Translations under genes and position numbers: made by a program
Shown here: in pieces, positions 23,149-30,553 of the stretch
Layout: the number at the start of each line of letters is the position of its first letter
Numbering within the stretch: the stretch's first letter is position 1
Source: an uncultured Muribaculaceae bacterium
Lineage (GTDB): Bacteria; Bacteroidota; Bacteroidia; Bacteroidales; Muribaculaceae
Direction of reading: 5' to 3'
DNA length: 33,487 nucleotides
Assembly (NCBI GenBank): GCA_910577355.1
Contig: CAJTMY010000031.1
Span: 1-33,487, forward strand
Notes under the pieces: generated by a model
What the model saw: the letters and a program-made list of their open reading frames with translations, nothing else
Databases searched by the model: none
What the model was told of the DNA's origin: nothing

Positions 23149-23898
23149 TCAGAAAAACCAATGGTTGTTGAACACGCCCTTCTTTCTCCAGTACAGAATC
23201 AGTATCACGCCGGCTATCATGCCGCCGAGGTGGGCGAAATGGGCCACATTATCGGTCATCGTGCCGAGTCCGTAGCTCAGCTCGAGAATGCCGTATCCTA
23301 TCACCATCCACTTGGCCTTGATGGGTACAGGGATGAAAAACAGGTAGATGGGCTGGTTGGGATACAGCATGCCGAATGCGAGGATGATGCCGTAAATCGC
23401 TCCGGAGGCGCCTACCATCGGGCCGTTGACAAGGCTGTTGATGGCGTTGAGTGTCGGATCGGTATATGTGTATCCGGTCTTGATGAGATTCCAGCCGTGA
23501 TCGACGATTTCCTTGAATTCAGCGGCCGTGAACATACCCTGGTATTTGGAAAGCACCACCGCATAGGCTCCCATCTGAACCAGCGCGGCAAACAATCCGC
23601 ACGATACATAATAGAAAAGAAAACGCTTCGAGCCCATGGAGCGCTCGATGATGCCGCCGAACATTACCAACGCGAACATGTTGAAAAACAGGTGCATGAA
23701 GCCTCCGTGCATGAACATGTAGGTGAACAGCTGGGCCGCGTTGAAACCCGGTGAGCTGAAATAATGCAGGGCGCACCACTGTGTGAGGCGTGTGTCGATA
23801 ACCGGCACAAGTGCCATTGCCGCCCAGATGATGACGTTGATTATCAATAGATTCTTGGTAACCGGCGGCATATTTGTGAACATTCGTTGTAGATACAT
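23149..23898 (-). CDS. Rhomboid family intramembrane serine protease
   Basis: This 249-residue protein retains the classic rhomboid elements: GGFMHLFFNMFAL (H69, N73), the nucleophile motif GASGAIYGI (S165), and H223 in HFAHLGGMIAG. An insertion of about 35 residues lies between the helix with FYYVSCGLFAALVQ and the nucleophile (about 115-155, QGMFTAAEFKEIVDHGWNL), as found in Bacteroidetes homologues. The ATG at 23898 follows a TAACTTTG promoter box by about 20 bases; alternative starts at residues 6 and 10 are possible. It is the first gene of a five-gene operon. Having both an orthodox (GASG) and a variant (GGSS) rhomboid side by side suggests non-redundant roles. Confidence 0.92.
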   Translation of the reverse strand: MYLQRMFTNMPPVTKNLLIINVIIWAAMALVPVIDTRLTQWCALHYFSSPGFNAAQLFTYMFMHGGFMHLFFNMFALVMFGGIIERSMGSKRFLFYYVSCGLFAALVQMGAYAVVLSKYQGMFTAAEFKEIVDHGWNLIKTGYTYTDPTLNAINSLVNGPMVGASGAIYGIILAFGMLYPNQPIYLFFIPVPIKAKWMVIGYGILELSYGLGTMTDNVAHFAHLGGMIAGVILILYWRKKGVFNNHWFF

Positions 23899-23919
23899 AG
23901 CAGTGTATATAATAACGTG

Positions 23920-23927
23920 CAAAGTTA
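23920..23927 (-). promoter_or_regulatory. -7 box of promoter for the rhomboid operon
   Basis: TAACTTTG on the minus strand is an exact TAnnTTTG box. Its expected start point near 23913 leaves a leader of about 15 bases before the rhomboid ATG at 23898. I see no good -33 element at the usual 19-20 bp spacing. Confidence 0.6.
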
Positions 23928-23960
23928 CGAAAAATTGCCGAGAATAACCTCTGTAATATG

Positions 23961-23987
23961 AAAAACCCCACCGGATATGGCGGGGTT
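23961..23987 (-). terminator. Intrinsic terminator of rng
   Basis: On the minus strand AACCCCGCC (from 23987) pairs with GGTGGGGTT (to 23964), a 9-bp stem with one G-U pair and a 6-base loop, followed by a T-run (complement of the A-run at 23961-23965). It lies 15 bases after the RNase G/E stop. Confidence 0.82.
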
Positions 23988-24001
23988 GTGGGTTGTGGGA
24001 A

Positions 24002-25963
24002 TTATTCCTCTTCTGATCTTGGTGGGGGAGGGAGCGCCGGGAGCATTTTGTCGGCGGCAGCTTCAGGTGTGTTTGCCTTGGCCTTTGGCCTTGGCTGGCG
24101 TGGAGGCCGTTGCGGCCCGGGTTGCTTTGCAGTCTCTGTCTTGTCGGCAGTGCTTGGCTGAGGTGATGGTGTCCCCTCGGCAACTTCGGCTATGGTATCG
24201 CCGCTGTCTGCAGGTTTGTTCTTTTTGCGCTTGCGGCGTTTCGACTTCGGCTTTTCGTCCGATATCGGTTCGCCGTCTGTGTTATCCGTGTCTTCCTTGA
24301 TGCCGGAAATTGCGGCACGGGTGTCGTTGTCGGTATCATCGCCGCCGCGTTTCTTGGCTTTTGTCGAGCGTTTCTCGGCCGACGATGCATCCATGTCTTT
24401 CTCCTCTTTGAGGTCGATTTCGTTACGATCTTTGTCAAGTACGCGGTATTGCAGATATGCGAGCGATTCGTCGGGCATTATCTTGAAACAGCGTCCCAGC
24501 GTGCGGCGCCACCGGCCATAGAGCGATGTGAACAGCCCGCGCTTGATATAAGCGTCGACAAAAGGATGTACATACATGATGAATCCTTTGACACCGAGTG
24601 TATTGACAAGATATTCGAGCTTCTCAAACAAAGTGTCTGTAAACAGAAGCGACGGCTGTACCTCGCCTTTGCCGAAGCACGACGGGCACTTCTCGGAGGT
24701 GGTGATGTCCAGGGCAGGCCGCACACGCTGGCGCGTTATCTGCATCAGGCCGAACTTGCTGAGAGGTAGGATGTTGTGCCGGGCGCGGTCATTGGCCATT
24801 ATCTCGCGCATGTGCTCGTAGAGCTGCTGGCGATGCTCGCCTTTGGTCATGTCGATGAAATCGACGACTATTATGCCGCCCATGTCGCGCAGCCGCAGCT
24901 GGCGGGCTATCTCGTCGGCGGCGCGCAGATTCACCTCGAGGGCATTTGTCTCCTGGTCATTGGTGGCCTTGGAGCGGTTGCCTGAGTTTACGTCGACTAC
25001 GTGCAAGGCTTCAGTGCTCTCGATGATGATGTAGGCGCCCGAGCGAAACGATACGGTCTTGCCGAACGATGATTTTATCTGCCGGGTGATGCCGAAATGA
25101 TCGAATATAGGCTCGTCGCGATCGTATTTCTTGACGATTTCCTTGCGCTCCGGAGCGATGAGGCTCACATACTTGTCGATCTGCTCGTGTATGTCGGCAT
25201 CATTTACATGAATGGCCTCGAACGACGGGCTGAATACGTCGCGCAACATACCCACTACACGGTTTTCCTCTTCGAAAATAAGAGCGGGCGCAGTTGCTTT
25301 CTGAGCCTTGGCCACAGTGGAGTTCCAGCAATTTATGAGTGTCTTCAGCTCGTTGATAAGTTCTGCCACACGCTTGCCCTCGGCAGATGTACGCACTATA
25401 ACACCGAAGTTGCGTGGTTTGATGCTTTCGATGAGCTGGCGCAGACGCATCTTCTCCTCGGTCGACTTTATTTTCTGTGAGATGGATATCTTGTCGCTGA
25501 AAGGGATGAGCACCATGAACCGGCCTGTGAAAGTGATTTCAGTGGTGAGGCGCGGGCCCTTGCTCGATATCGGCTCTTTTACTATCTGCACCAGCAGCTC
25601 CCGTCCCTGTGTGAGGGTCTGCGCTATGGTGCCGTTCTTGTCGATGTCGGGAAGGAGTTTCATTTTCTCTATGGCGGGGACGCGCCTGCGGTCGTCGCCA
25701 AGGAGCTGTGAGAGGTAGGCTTCGTACGATGCGAAGTGAGGGCCAAGATCAAGATAATGGAGGAATGCATCCTTTTCGTAACCCACGTTGACAAATGCGG
25801 CGTTCAGACCGGGCATTATCTTCTTGACCTTGGCAAGATAGATGTCGCCCACGGCATAAGCGATGTTGCGCGCCTCCTTCTGGAGAGACACCAGACGGGA
25901 GTCTTCCAGCAGGGCGATCGATACATCGGCCGGCTGTACGTCGACGATTAGTTCGCTTTTCAT
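24002..25963 (-). CDS. rng: Ribonuclease E/G family protein with disordered C-terminal tail
   Basis: RNase E/G enzymes are single-strand endoribonucleases for rRNA maturation and mRNA decay. This 653-residue protein has the N-terminal RNase H-like and S1 region (about 1-130, GDIYLAKVKKIMPGLNAAFVN split by the S1 insertion), 5' sensor, and DNase I-like catalytic domain with Mg-binding D324 (VVDVNSG) and D368 (VVDFIDM). The Zn-link CPSCFGKG (C426, C429) is next, then a small C-terminal domain to about 525. From about 530 to 653 follows a low-complexity, charged, Pro-rich tail (KRSTKAKKRGGDD, KSKRRKRKKNK, GPQRPPRQPRPK). E. coli RNase G lacks such a tail, while RNase E uses one as a degradosome scaffold. 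The gene lies downstream of HU and a tiny basic protein, with a long hairpin 27 bases before its ATG. Confidence 0.95.
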   Translation of the reverse strand: MKSELIVDVQPADVSIALLEDSRLVSLQKEARNIAYAVGDIYLAKVKKIMPGLNAAFVNVGYEKDAFLHYLDLGPHFASYEAYLSQLLGDDRRRVPAIEKMKLLPDIDKNGTIAQTLTQGRELLVQIVKEPISSKGPRLTTEITFTGRFMVLIPFSDKISISQKIKSTEEKMRLRQLIESIKPRNFGVIVRTSAEGKRVAELINELKTLINCWNSTVAKAQKATAPALIFEEENRVVGMLRDVFSPSFEAIHVNDADIHEQIDKYVSLIAPERKEIVKKYDRDEPIFDHFGITRQIKSSFGKTVSFRSGAYIIIESTEALHVVDVNSGNRSKATNDQETNALEVNLRAADEIARQLRLRDMGGIIVVDFIDMTKGEHRQQLYEHMREIMANDRARHNILPLSKFGLMQITRQRVRPALDITTSEKCPSCFGKGEVQPSLLFTDTLFEKLEYLVNTLGVKGFIMYVHPFVDAYIKRGLFTSLYGRWRRTLGRCFKIMPDESLAYLQYRVLDKDRNEIDLKEEKDMDASSAEKRSTKAKKRGGDDTDNDTRAAISGIKEDTDNTDGEPISDEKPKSKRRKRKKNKPADSGDTIAEVAEGTPSPQPSTADKTETAKQPGPQRPPRQPRPKAKANTPEAAADKMLPALPPPPRSEEE

Positions 25964-25989
25964 TGTGAGTACTGAGGATTAATAAATTG

Positions 25990-26047
25990 ACAAAGGACAC
26001 ATGATGGAACCGTATGTGTATTTGTGCCGCATCATGATGTCCTTTGT
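25990..26047 (-). promoter_or_regulatory. Long hairpin in the rng leader
   Basis: ACAAAGGACA-CATGATG (25990-26006) is the reverse complement of CATCATGATGTCCTTTGT (26030-26047) apart from a one-base bulge, giving about 17 paired bases around a 23-base loop. On the minus-strand transcript it ends 27 bases before the rng start codon. No T-run follows, so it is a poor terminator. It could be a processing or autoregulatory structure, or part of the end of the upstream hup transcript. No TAnnTTTG box was found between the 29-residue gene and rng. Confidence 0.6.
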
Positions 26048-26099
26048 ATAAACGTTCTATCGGATAGCGATGAGCCGTCCGGAGCAGCCGCTGCGCGGC

Positions 26100-26189
26100 T
26101 TACTTCTTCTTATGGCGGTTCTTGCGAAGACGTTTTTTGCGCTTGTGTGTAGCCATCTTATGGCCTTTACGTTTTTTTCCGCTTGGCAT
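26100..26189 (-). CDS. 29-residue highly basic protein, mS38/bS22-like (AURKAIP1/COX24 domain)
   Basis: ATG at 26189 opens a 29-codon frame ending in TAA at 26100. The product starts MPSGKKRKGHKMATHKRKKR and ends LRKNRHKKK: 18 of 29 residues are Lys, Arg or His and there are no acidic residues. The spaced KRKKRLRKNRHK pattern resembles the C-terminal domain of mitochondrial mS38 (AURKAIP1/COX24) and the small actinobacterial ribosomal protein bS22. I recall near-identical short proteins annotated this way in many Bacteroidetes, which supports it being real. It is predicted to sit in the ribosomal small subunit, but this is by analogy. It is 58 bases downstream of HU and lacks its own visible promoter, so it is probably read from the hup promoter. 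A small hairpin (26086-26100) overlaps its stop codon. Confidence 0.8.
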   Translation of the reverse strand: MPSGKKRKGHKMATHKRKKRLRKNRHKKK

Positions 26190-26247
26190 AGGGCAGTGAG
26201 TTTATATTGTTGGGTTAAGTTTATTCCGGAGAATGAGGTATCGGGTA

Positions 26248-26526
26248 TCAGTTCTTTTTCACCTCTTCCATGAACACCTTCGCGGGCTTGAATGCGGGGA
26301 TCTTGTGTTCGGGTATGACGATGGTGGTGTTCTTGGAGATGTTGCGGGCGGTCTTTTCGGAGCGAACCTTGATTATAAAGCTGCCGAAGCCACGGAGGTA
26401 GACGTTTTCTCCTTCGGCGAGTGAGTCTTTCACAACTTCCATGAATTTCTCAACGGTTGAAAGCACGAGAGCCTTGTCGATGCCGGTCGACTTCGAGATT
26501 TCGCTTACGATGTCTGCTTTAGTCAT
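26248..26526 (-). CDS. hup: HU family nucleoid-associated DNA-binding protein
   Basis: HU/IHF proteins are dimeric DNA-bending proteins that compact the nucleoid. The 92-residue protein begins MTKADIVSEISKSTGIDK, followed by the helical dimerisation core (EKFMEVVKDSLAEGENVYL), the signature RGFGSFIIKVRSEKTARNI, and a beta-arm with IVIPEHKIPAFKPAKVF. The arm carries IPEHKIPAF in place of the common NPRTGE/IP pattern, as in many Bacteroidetes HU proteins; the intercalating proline is present. It stands alone behind a leader of about 90 bases and a visible promoter. It precedes the 29-residue basic gene and rng on the same strand. Confidence 0.95.
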   Translation of the reverse strand: MTKADIVSEISKSTGIDKALVLSTVEKFMEVVKDSLAEGENVYLRGFGSFIIKVRSEKTARNISKNTTIVIPEHKIPAFKPAKVFMEEVKKN

Positions 26527-26622
26527 TGCTGTATTATATTATCGATTTATATAACTTTATAAATGTGTGCATTGTAATCGCAAAAGAAGGATGATATACA
26601 GCCCTGAGCACTTTTGCAGGTG

Positions 26623-26652
26623 CAAATATCGTAACTTTTTTTCAAACGGCAA
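26623..26652 (-). promoter_or_regulatory. Probable promoter for hup
   Basis: On the minus strand TTG (complement of 26650-26652), a 19-bp spacer and GATATTTG (complement of 26623-26630) match the Bacteroidetes promoter with one mismatch in the first -7 base. Transcription would start near 26616, giving an AU-rich leader of about 90 bases before the hup ATG. Confidence 0.6.
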
Positions 26653-26715
26653 TAATAAAACGTTGAATTATTGCGATTTTTTTGATTTTTTCGTGAAAAA
26701 AGCTCCTTTGGCGAC

Positions 26716-26761
26716 AAAAAACAGCCCTGCCGTAAGCTTGCATGCGCTTTATGGCAGAGCC
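26716..26761 (-). terminator. Intrinsic terminator of the HdeD-like gene
   Basis: On the minus strand GGCTCTGCCATAA (from 26761) pairs with TTACGGCAGGGCT (to 26723), a 13-position stem with two G-U pairs and one mismatch, followed by GTTTTTTG (complement of 26715-26722). It lies 32 bases after the stop at 26793. Confidence 0.82.
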
Positions 26762-26792
26762 GTATGTGAGGCGGTACGGAGATCGCTGTGGC

Positions 26793-27488
26793 TCACTCGG
26801 TATCAGGGTCGAGCGGCTCGGGGCGCGGAGCGGTATCGGGATGTCCGGACGGCTCCACAGCCGCTGCACCGGTACCGACGGTGTCGTGAACCTCGGCAGG
26901 CGCTTTCGCGGCCTTGCCGGCATCGTGGATCGTGCGGCGCCGGATACTGCCCAAAGCCATCCCTTCGGCAACTGTCGACAGACCGAAAAACGACAGGGCG
27001 ATGCCGGTGGTGAGCATTATTACCGTGTCATCAACCTCCGGTTTCTGCAAGAACAGATATACTGCCGTGCCGGCCAGAGCAAGCGGCACGATATACAGCC
27101 ATCCAGGCAGCATCACCGGCCGGGTTCCGTAAGCCAGCAGATACACCTGATAGAACGCCGAGAATGCTATAAGTACTCCGAATATAAACGGTATCAGTGT
27201 CACAAACGTGTCCTTGAAGATAAGCATGCACACGCCGAGAATGACAGCGCCCGCACAGGCAAGCAAGTTTACCGCGGCCGATATCATGCCGTGCCCGCGG
27301 CTGCCGGCACGCTCGGCACGCCGCCGCTCATACCCGGCAGCCACTACATTGAATATCCCTGCGAGGATAAAAAGTATGCCTCCGGTAATCACCACACCTG
27401 TCGAGCTTATGCCCTTATAGGTGATGATGAGCGCTATGCCTGCGGCAAGAGCCGGCAGACCCATGATTATGAGATTCTTTCCTTTCAT
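26793..27488 (-). CDS. HdeD/DUF308-like multipass membrane protein
   Basis: The 231-residue protein has about six hydrophobic segments in the paired arrangement of HdeD/DUF308: about 5-22 and 27-50 (LIIMGLPALAAGIALIITY, GVVITGGILFILAGIFNVVAA), 68-85 and 90-110, then 122-140 and 150-172. A hydrophilic C-terminal tail (about 180-231) is rich in Ala, Pro, Asp and Glu and is probably cytosolic. HdeD family members are linked to acid or general stress in enterobacteria, but most homologues are uncharacterised. The ATG at 27488 is chosen because MKGKNLIIMG gives a compact start; an in-frame ATG further upstream would add a poorly hydrophobic extension. It diverges from hpt; I see no TAnnTTTG box for it. 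Confidence 0.75.
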   Translation of the reverse strand: MKGKNLIIMGLPALAAGIALIITYKGISSTGVVITGGILFILAGIFNVVAAGYERRRAERAGSRGHGMISAAVNLLACAGAVILGVCMLIFKDTFVTLIPFIFGVLIAFSAFYQVYLLAYGTRPVMLPGWLYIVPLALAGTAVYLFLQKPEVDDTVIMLTTGIALSFFGLSTVAEGMALGSIRRRTIHDAGKAAKAPAEVHDTVGTGAAAVEPSGHPDTAPRPEPLDPDTE

Positions 27489-27567
27489 AGTTGACTGAGA
27501 TGTTATAAGATTCTTTTTTGTATAACGCTTCAGGCGATATAAAAGTGTGAGCGGCCACAGCAAAAAA

Positions 27568-27598
27568 TTGTATGAAAGTAAAAAAAATCGTACCTTTG
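27568..27598 (+). promoter_or_regulatory. Bacteroidetes-type promoter for hpt-adk
   Basis: TTG at 27568-27570, a 20-bp spacer and TACCTTTG at 27591-27598 match the consensus. The transcription start near 27605 leaves only about 14 bases before the ATG at 27619. It excludes the in-frame GTG at 27547 as a start, because that codon would lie upstream of the promoter. Confidence 0.85.
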
Positions 27599-27618
27599 CG
27601 AAAATTTTACTTCTTCGA

Positions 27619-28161
27619 ATGAAACAAGTCAGTTACGAAGGGCTCACCTTCGAGCCTTATATCACCCGTGAGACCATTGCCGCCCGTATAAAAGAGCTCG
27701 GCAAGGATATAATGCGCGATTGCGCAGGTAAAACGCCTCTGTTCCTCTGTGTGTTGAACGGGGCGTTTGCGTTTGCTGCCGATTTGTTCCGTGCCTGCGA
27801 GGAGATTGATGCCGAGATATCTTTCATACGTCTCAAAAGCTATGAAGGCACCGGCTCGACAGGAGTGGTGAAAGAGGTGCTGGGCCTGCACGAGAATATC
27901 GAAGGCCGCACGGTGATTGTCGTCGAGGACATTGTCGATACCGGCAACACCATCGCCCGTCTTGTCGACGACCTCAGGGCAAAGAATCCCGCCGAGGTGA
28001 AGATAGCCACCCTGTTGTTCAAGCCCGAGGCCTTGCAGCGCGACATCAAGCCCGATTATGTGGGATTCAGCATACCCAAGAAGTTTATCCTCGGATTCGG
28101 GCTCGACCTCAACGGTATGGCCCGCAATCTCGGCGACATATACATGCTTAGGGAAGATTGA
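27619..28161 (+). CDS. hpt: Hypoxanthine (purine) phosphoribosyltransferase
   Basis: Hpt transfers phosphoribose from PRPP to hypoxanthine or guanine, making IMP or GMP. The 180-residue protein shows the type I phosphoribosyltransferase fold: FLCVLNGAFAFAADL (substrate and PPi loop), the flexible loop around IRLKSYEGTGSTGVV, and the PRPP-binding motif VVVEDIVDTGNTI (about 101-112). YVGFSIPKKFILGFGLDLN near the C-terminus is typical of bacterial Hpt and holds the base-stacking residues. The start at 27619 is set by the promoter and by family length. It is followed by adk after 50 bases, coupling purine salvage with AMP phosphorylation. Confidence 0.95.
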   Translation: MKQVSYEGLTFEPYITRETIAARIKELGKDIMRDCAGKTPLFLCVLNGAFAFAADLFRACEEIDAEISFIRLKSYEGTGSTGVVKEVLGLHENIEGRTVIVVEDIVDTGNTIARLVDDLRAKNPAEVKIATLLFKPEALQRDIKPDYVGFSIPKKFILGFGLDLNGMARNLGDIYMLRED

Positions 28162-28211
28162 TTTTCAAGGATTGTTCATATCAGATATATTTTTCCAATA
28201 GTACAATAGGA

Positions 28212-28817
28212 ATGCTCAACATCGTGATATTCGGTGCCCCCGGCAGCGGTAAAGGCACCCAGAGCGACCGCCTTATATCGAAGTACGGTCTGCATCATAT
28301 CTCCACCGGCGAAGTCCTTCGCGACCACATAGCCCGCGGCACCGAACTCGGCCGTATCGCCGACTCATACATTTCGAAAGGCCAGCTCATACCCGACGAC
28401 CTTATGATACGTGTGCTCGAACACGTGCTCGACTCCAATCCCGAGCTCACCAGCAAGGGAGTGATATTCGACGGTTTTCCACGCACCATCGACCAGGCCA
28501 AGGCCCTCAAGAAAATGCTCGCCTCGCGTGGCTCCAGAGTACATGCCGTGGTAGGACTCGAGGTTCCGGAAGACGAGCTCATACGCCGCATGATAAACCG
28601 AGGAAAGGAAACAGGCCGCGCCGACGACAACCCCGATACCATCCGCAAGCGTCTCGTCGTGTACCATGACCAGACATCGCCGCTGCGCGACTATTATATC
28701 GGTGAAGGCAAATACCACGGCATCGACGGCTCAGGCGATATGGACGAGATATTCGAGCGCATACACCGCTCGCTTCACGACCGCGTCCCCGAGCTTGCCG
28801 AAAGCGACGCGGAATGA
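28212..28817 (+). CDS. adk: Adenylate kinase
   Basis: Adk interconverts AMP, ADP and ATP. The 201-residue protein starts MLNIVIFGAPGSGKGTQ, with P-loop GAPGSGKGT at 8-16, AMP-binding segment HHISTGEVLRDHI, FDGFPRTIDQAKAL and the GRADDNPDTIRKRLVVY motif. It is the short type: the LID is a brief loop (about RRMINRGKETGRADDN) with no zinc-finger cysteines, as in Bacteroides Adk. The length slightly exceeds the usual 189 because of an acidic tail ending VPELAESDAE. The ATG at 28212 matches the family start; an in-frame non-ATG start at 28158 would overlap the end of hpt. I see no independent promoter in the 50-base gap, so it is likely co-transcribed with hpt. Confidence 0.97.
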   Translation: MLNIVIFGAPGSGKGTQSDRLISKYGLHHISTGEVLRDHIARGTELGRIADSYISKGQLIPDDLMIRVLEHVLDSNPELTSKGVIFDGFPRTIDQAKALKKMLASRGSRVHAVVGLEVPEDELIRRMINRGKETGRADDNPDTIRKRLVVYHDQTSPLRDYYIGEGKYHGIDGSGDMDEIFERIHRSLHDRVPELAESDAE

Positions 28818-28867
28818 ACCTTACCGCCGCGGCGTTCGTTAAATGACTATACCACAAAAACCTGATT

Positions 28868-30553
28868 ATGGAAAAACCACACTGCTCGACGCGCGGCTGC
28901 GATCTTGTTGACATATACCGTGAGGCATTCTGCGACCATTTTCCGCTGCCGGCCATAACTGACTTCGTGTCGGGCAAGACTCTTACCTACGGCGAGTTTG
29001 CCCGACGCATCGCGCGTATGCACATGTTCTTCGAGGAGGCCGGCATACGCCCCGGCGACAAGGTGGCTTTGCTCGGCAAGAATACCTCCACGTGGATAGT
29101 CATTTTCATGGCATCGCTCACCTACGGCACCACAATAGTACCGATACTCAACGAATTCAATCCGGTCGACGCCGCCAATATAATCCGTCACAGCGACGCG
29201 CGCATACTTTTTGTGGCCGATTCGATATGGGAGCATCTGAGCCTCGACGACATACCGCAGGTAGAGGCTGTGGTATCGCTCGATACCCGCAAGGTGCTCG
29301 CCGAGCGTGGCACACGCTACTCACGTACCGTAAGGGGGCTCACGCGCAAGTTCAACCGCCGCTATCCCGCAGGATTCAGCCGCGCCGATATCCTTTACAA
29401 TCCGCGCGACAACGACGACCTCGCCATAATCAACTACACCTCGGGCACCACAGGCTTCTCCAAAGGAGTGATGCTCACCTACGACAATATCGCCGGAAAC
29501 ATAGGCTTCGGTATCGCCTCGCGGCTTCATTACTCCGGTTCGAGAGCTCTGTCGTTCCTTCCTTTGGCGCACGCCTATGGCTGCGCCTTCGACATGCTCG
29601 TGCCCCTTGCCGTGGGGTCGCATGTCACCGTGCTTGGCAAGACTCCAACCCCTACATTGCTCGTCAAAGCCATGGCGCAGGTGCGCCCCAATCTTGTGGT
29701 GTGCGTGCCGCTTATCCTCGAGAAGATCTACCGCCGCATGATCGTGCCGATGATCACAAAGCGCCGCATGCGCTGGGTGCTTGCCGTGCCCATGCTCGAC
29801 CGCGCCGTCTATGCGATGATACGGGCAAAGCTTGTCGAGGCATTCGGCGGACAGTTTGAAGAGGTCATCATCGGTGGCGCACCGCTCAACCACGAAGTCG
29901 AGGAATTCCTCTACCATATCAAATTCCCCTTCACCGTAGGCTACGGAATGACAGAGTGCGGCCCTCTTATCAGCTACACACCGTGGCGCGACTTCATCCC
30001 CGGCAGCTCGGGCAGGCTGCTGCCCGGCATCATGGACGGCCGTATCCTCAAAGAGAACGATGCCGACGGTCAGGGCGAGATAATGGTATACGGGCAGAAC
30101 GTCATGGCCGGCTATTACAAGAACCCCGACGCCACCGAGGCCGCCATCGAGGAAGACGGATGGCTCCATACAGGCGACATGGGCCGCCTCGGAGGCCCCG
30201 ACGGTCGTACGATATTCATAAGAGGCCGCTACAAGACAATGATTCTCAGTGCCAACGGCCAGAACATATATCCCGAGGAGATCGAAGCCAAGCTCAACAA
30301 CATGCCTTTCGTAGGCGAGAGCCTTGTTATCGAGCGCGAGGGCAAGGGCCTTGTGGCTCTCGTATATCCCGACACCGAGGCTGCCGAGGAACAGCGGCTC
30401 GGCGATGCCGACATCGAGGCGGTGATGGAGCAGAACCGCCGCGAGCTCAACCGACTTGTGGCTCCATACGAACAGATATCAGCCATAGAACTGATGCCCG
30501 AGGAATTTGTCAAGACCCCGAAGCGTTCGATAAAACGCTATCTGTATAAATGA
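28868..30553 (+). CDS. AMP-binding enzyme, long-chain acyl-CoA synthetase-like
   Basis: The 561-residue protein belongs to the ANL superfamily that activates carboxylic acids as adenylates and passes them to CoA or a carrier protein. Motifs: P-loop-like A3 YTSGTTGFSKG (190-200), A5 GYGMTECGP (358-366), GWLHTGDMG with the ribose-binding aspartate, RGRYKTMI as the hinge region, and C-terminal lysine segment PKRSIKRYLYK. The SFLPLAHAYGCAFDML segment and overall length favour a fatty acyl-CoA synthetase, but acyl-ACP synthetase or a smaller substrate cannot be excluded. It is 50 bases after adk. Its reaction makes AMP, which Adk recycles to ADP, a possible reason for the linkage. A long hairpin starts at its stop codon. 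Confidence 0.9.
   Translation: MEKPHCSTRGCDLVDIYREAFCDHFPLPAITDFVSGKTLTYGEFARRIARMHMFFEEAGIRPGDKVALLGKNTSTWIVIFMASLTYGTTIVPILNEFNPVDAANIIRHSDARILFVADSIWEHLSLDDIPQVEAVVSLDTRKVLAERGTRYSRTVRGLTRKFNRRYPAGFSRADILYNPRDNDDLAIINYTSGTTGFSKGVMLTYDNIAGNIGFGIASRLHYSGSRALSFLPLAHAYGCAFDMLVPLAVGSHVTVLGKTPTPTLLVKAMAQVRPNLVVCVPLILEKIYRRMIVPMITKRRMRWVLAVPMLDRAVYAMIRAKLVEAFGGQFEEVIIGGAPLNHEVEEFLYHIKFPFTVGYGMTECGPLISYTPWRDFIPGSSGRLLPGIMDGRILKENDADGQGEIMVYGQNVMAGYYKNPDATEAAIEEDGWLHTGDMGRLGGPDGRTIFIRGRYKTMILSANGQNIYPEEIEAKLNNMPFVGESLVIEREGKGLVALVYPDTEAAEEQRLGDADIEAVMEQNRRELNRLVAPYEQISAIELMPEEFVKTPKRSIKRYLYK

Larger units (their letters stand above)
26527..26792. other. 266-bp intergenic region between HdeD-like gene and hup
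   Basis: The region holds the terminator of the HdeD-like gene (26716-26761) and the hup promoter and leader (26527-26652). It is strikingly AT-rich compared with neighbouring coding DNA. I see no other gene. Confidence 0.7.

Noticed and set aside
23899..24183. N-terminal extension of the first rhomboid
   Set aside because: The extension overlaps the rng 3' end and terminator and gives a Gln/Arg/His-rich sequence; the promoter box lies inside it.
27547..27618. Upstream GTG start for hpt
   Set aside because: It lies upstream of the TTG/TACCTTTG promoter, so it would not be transcribed from it; the family start matches ATG at 27619.
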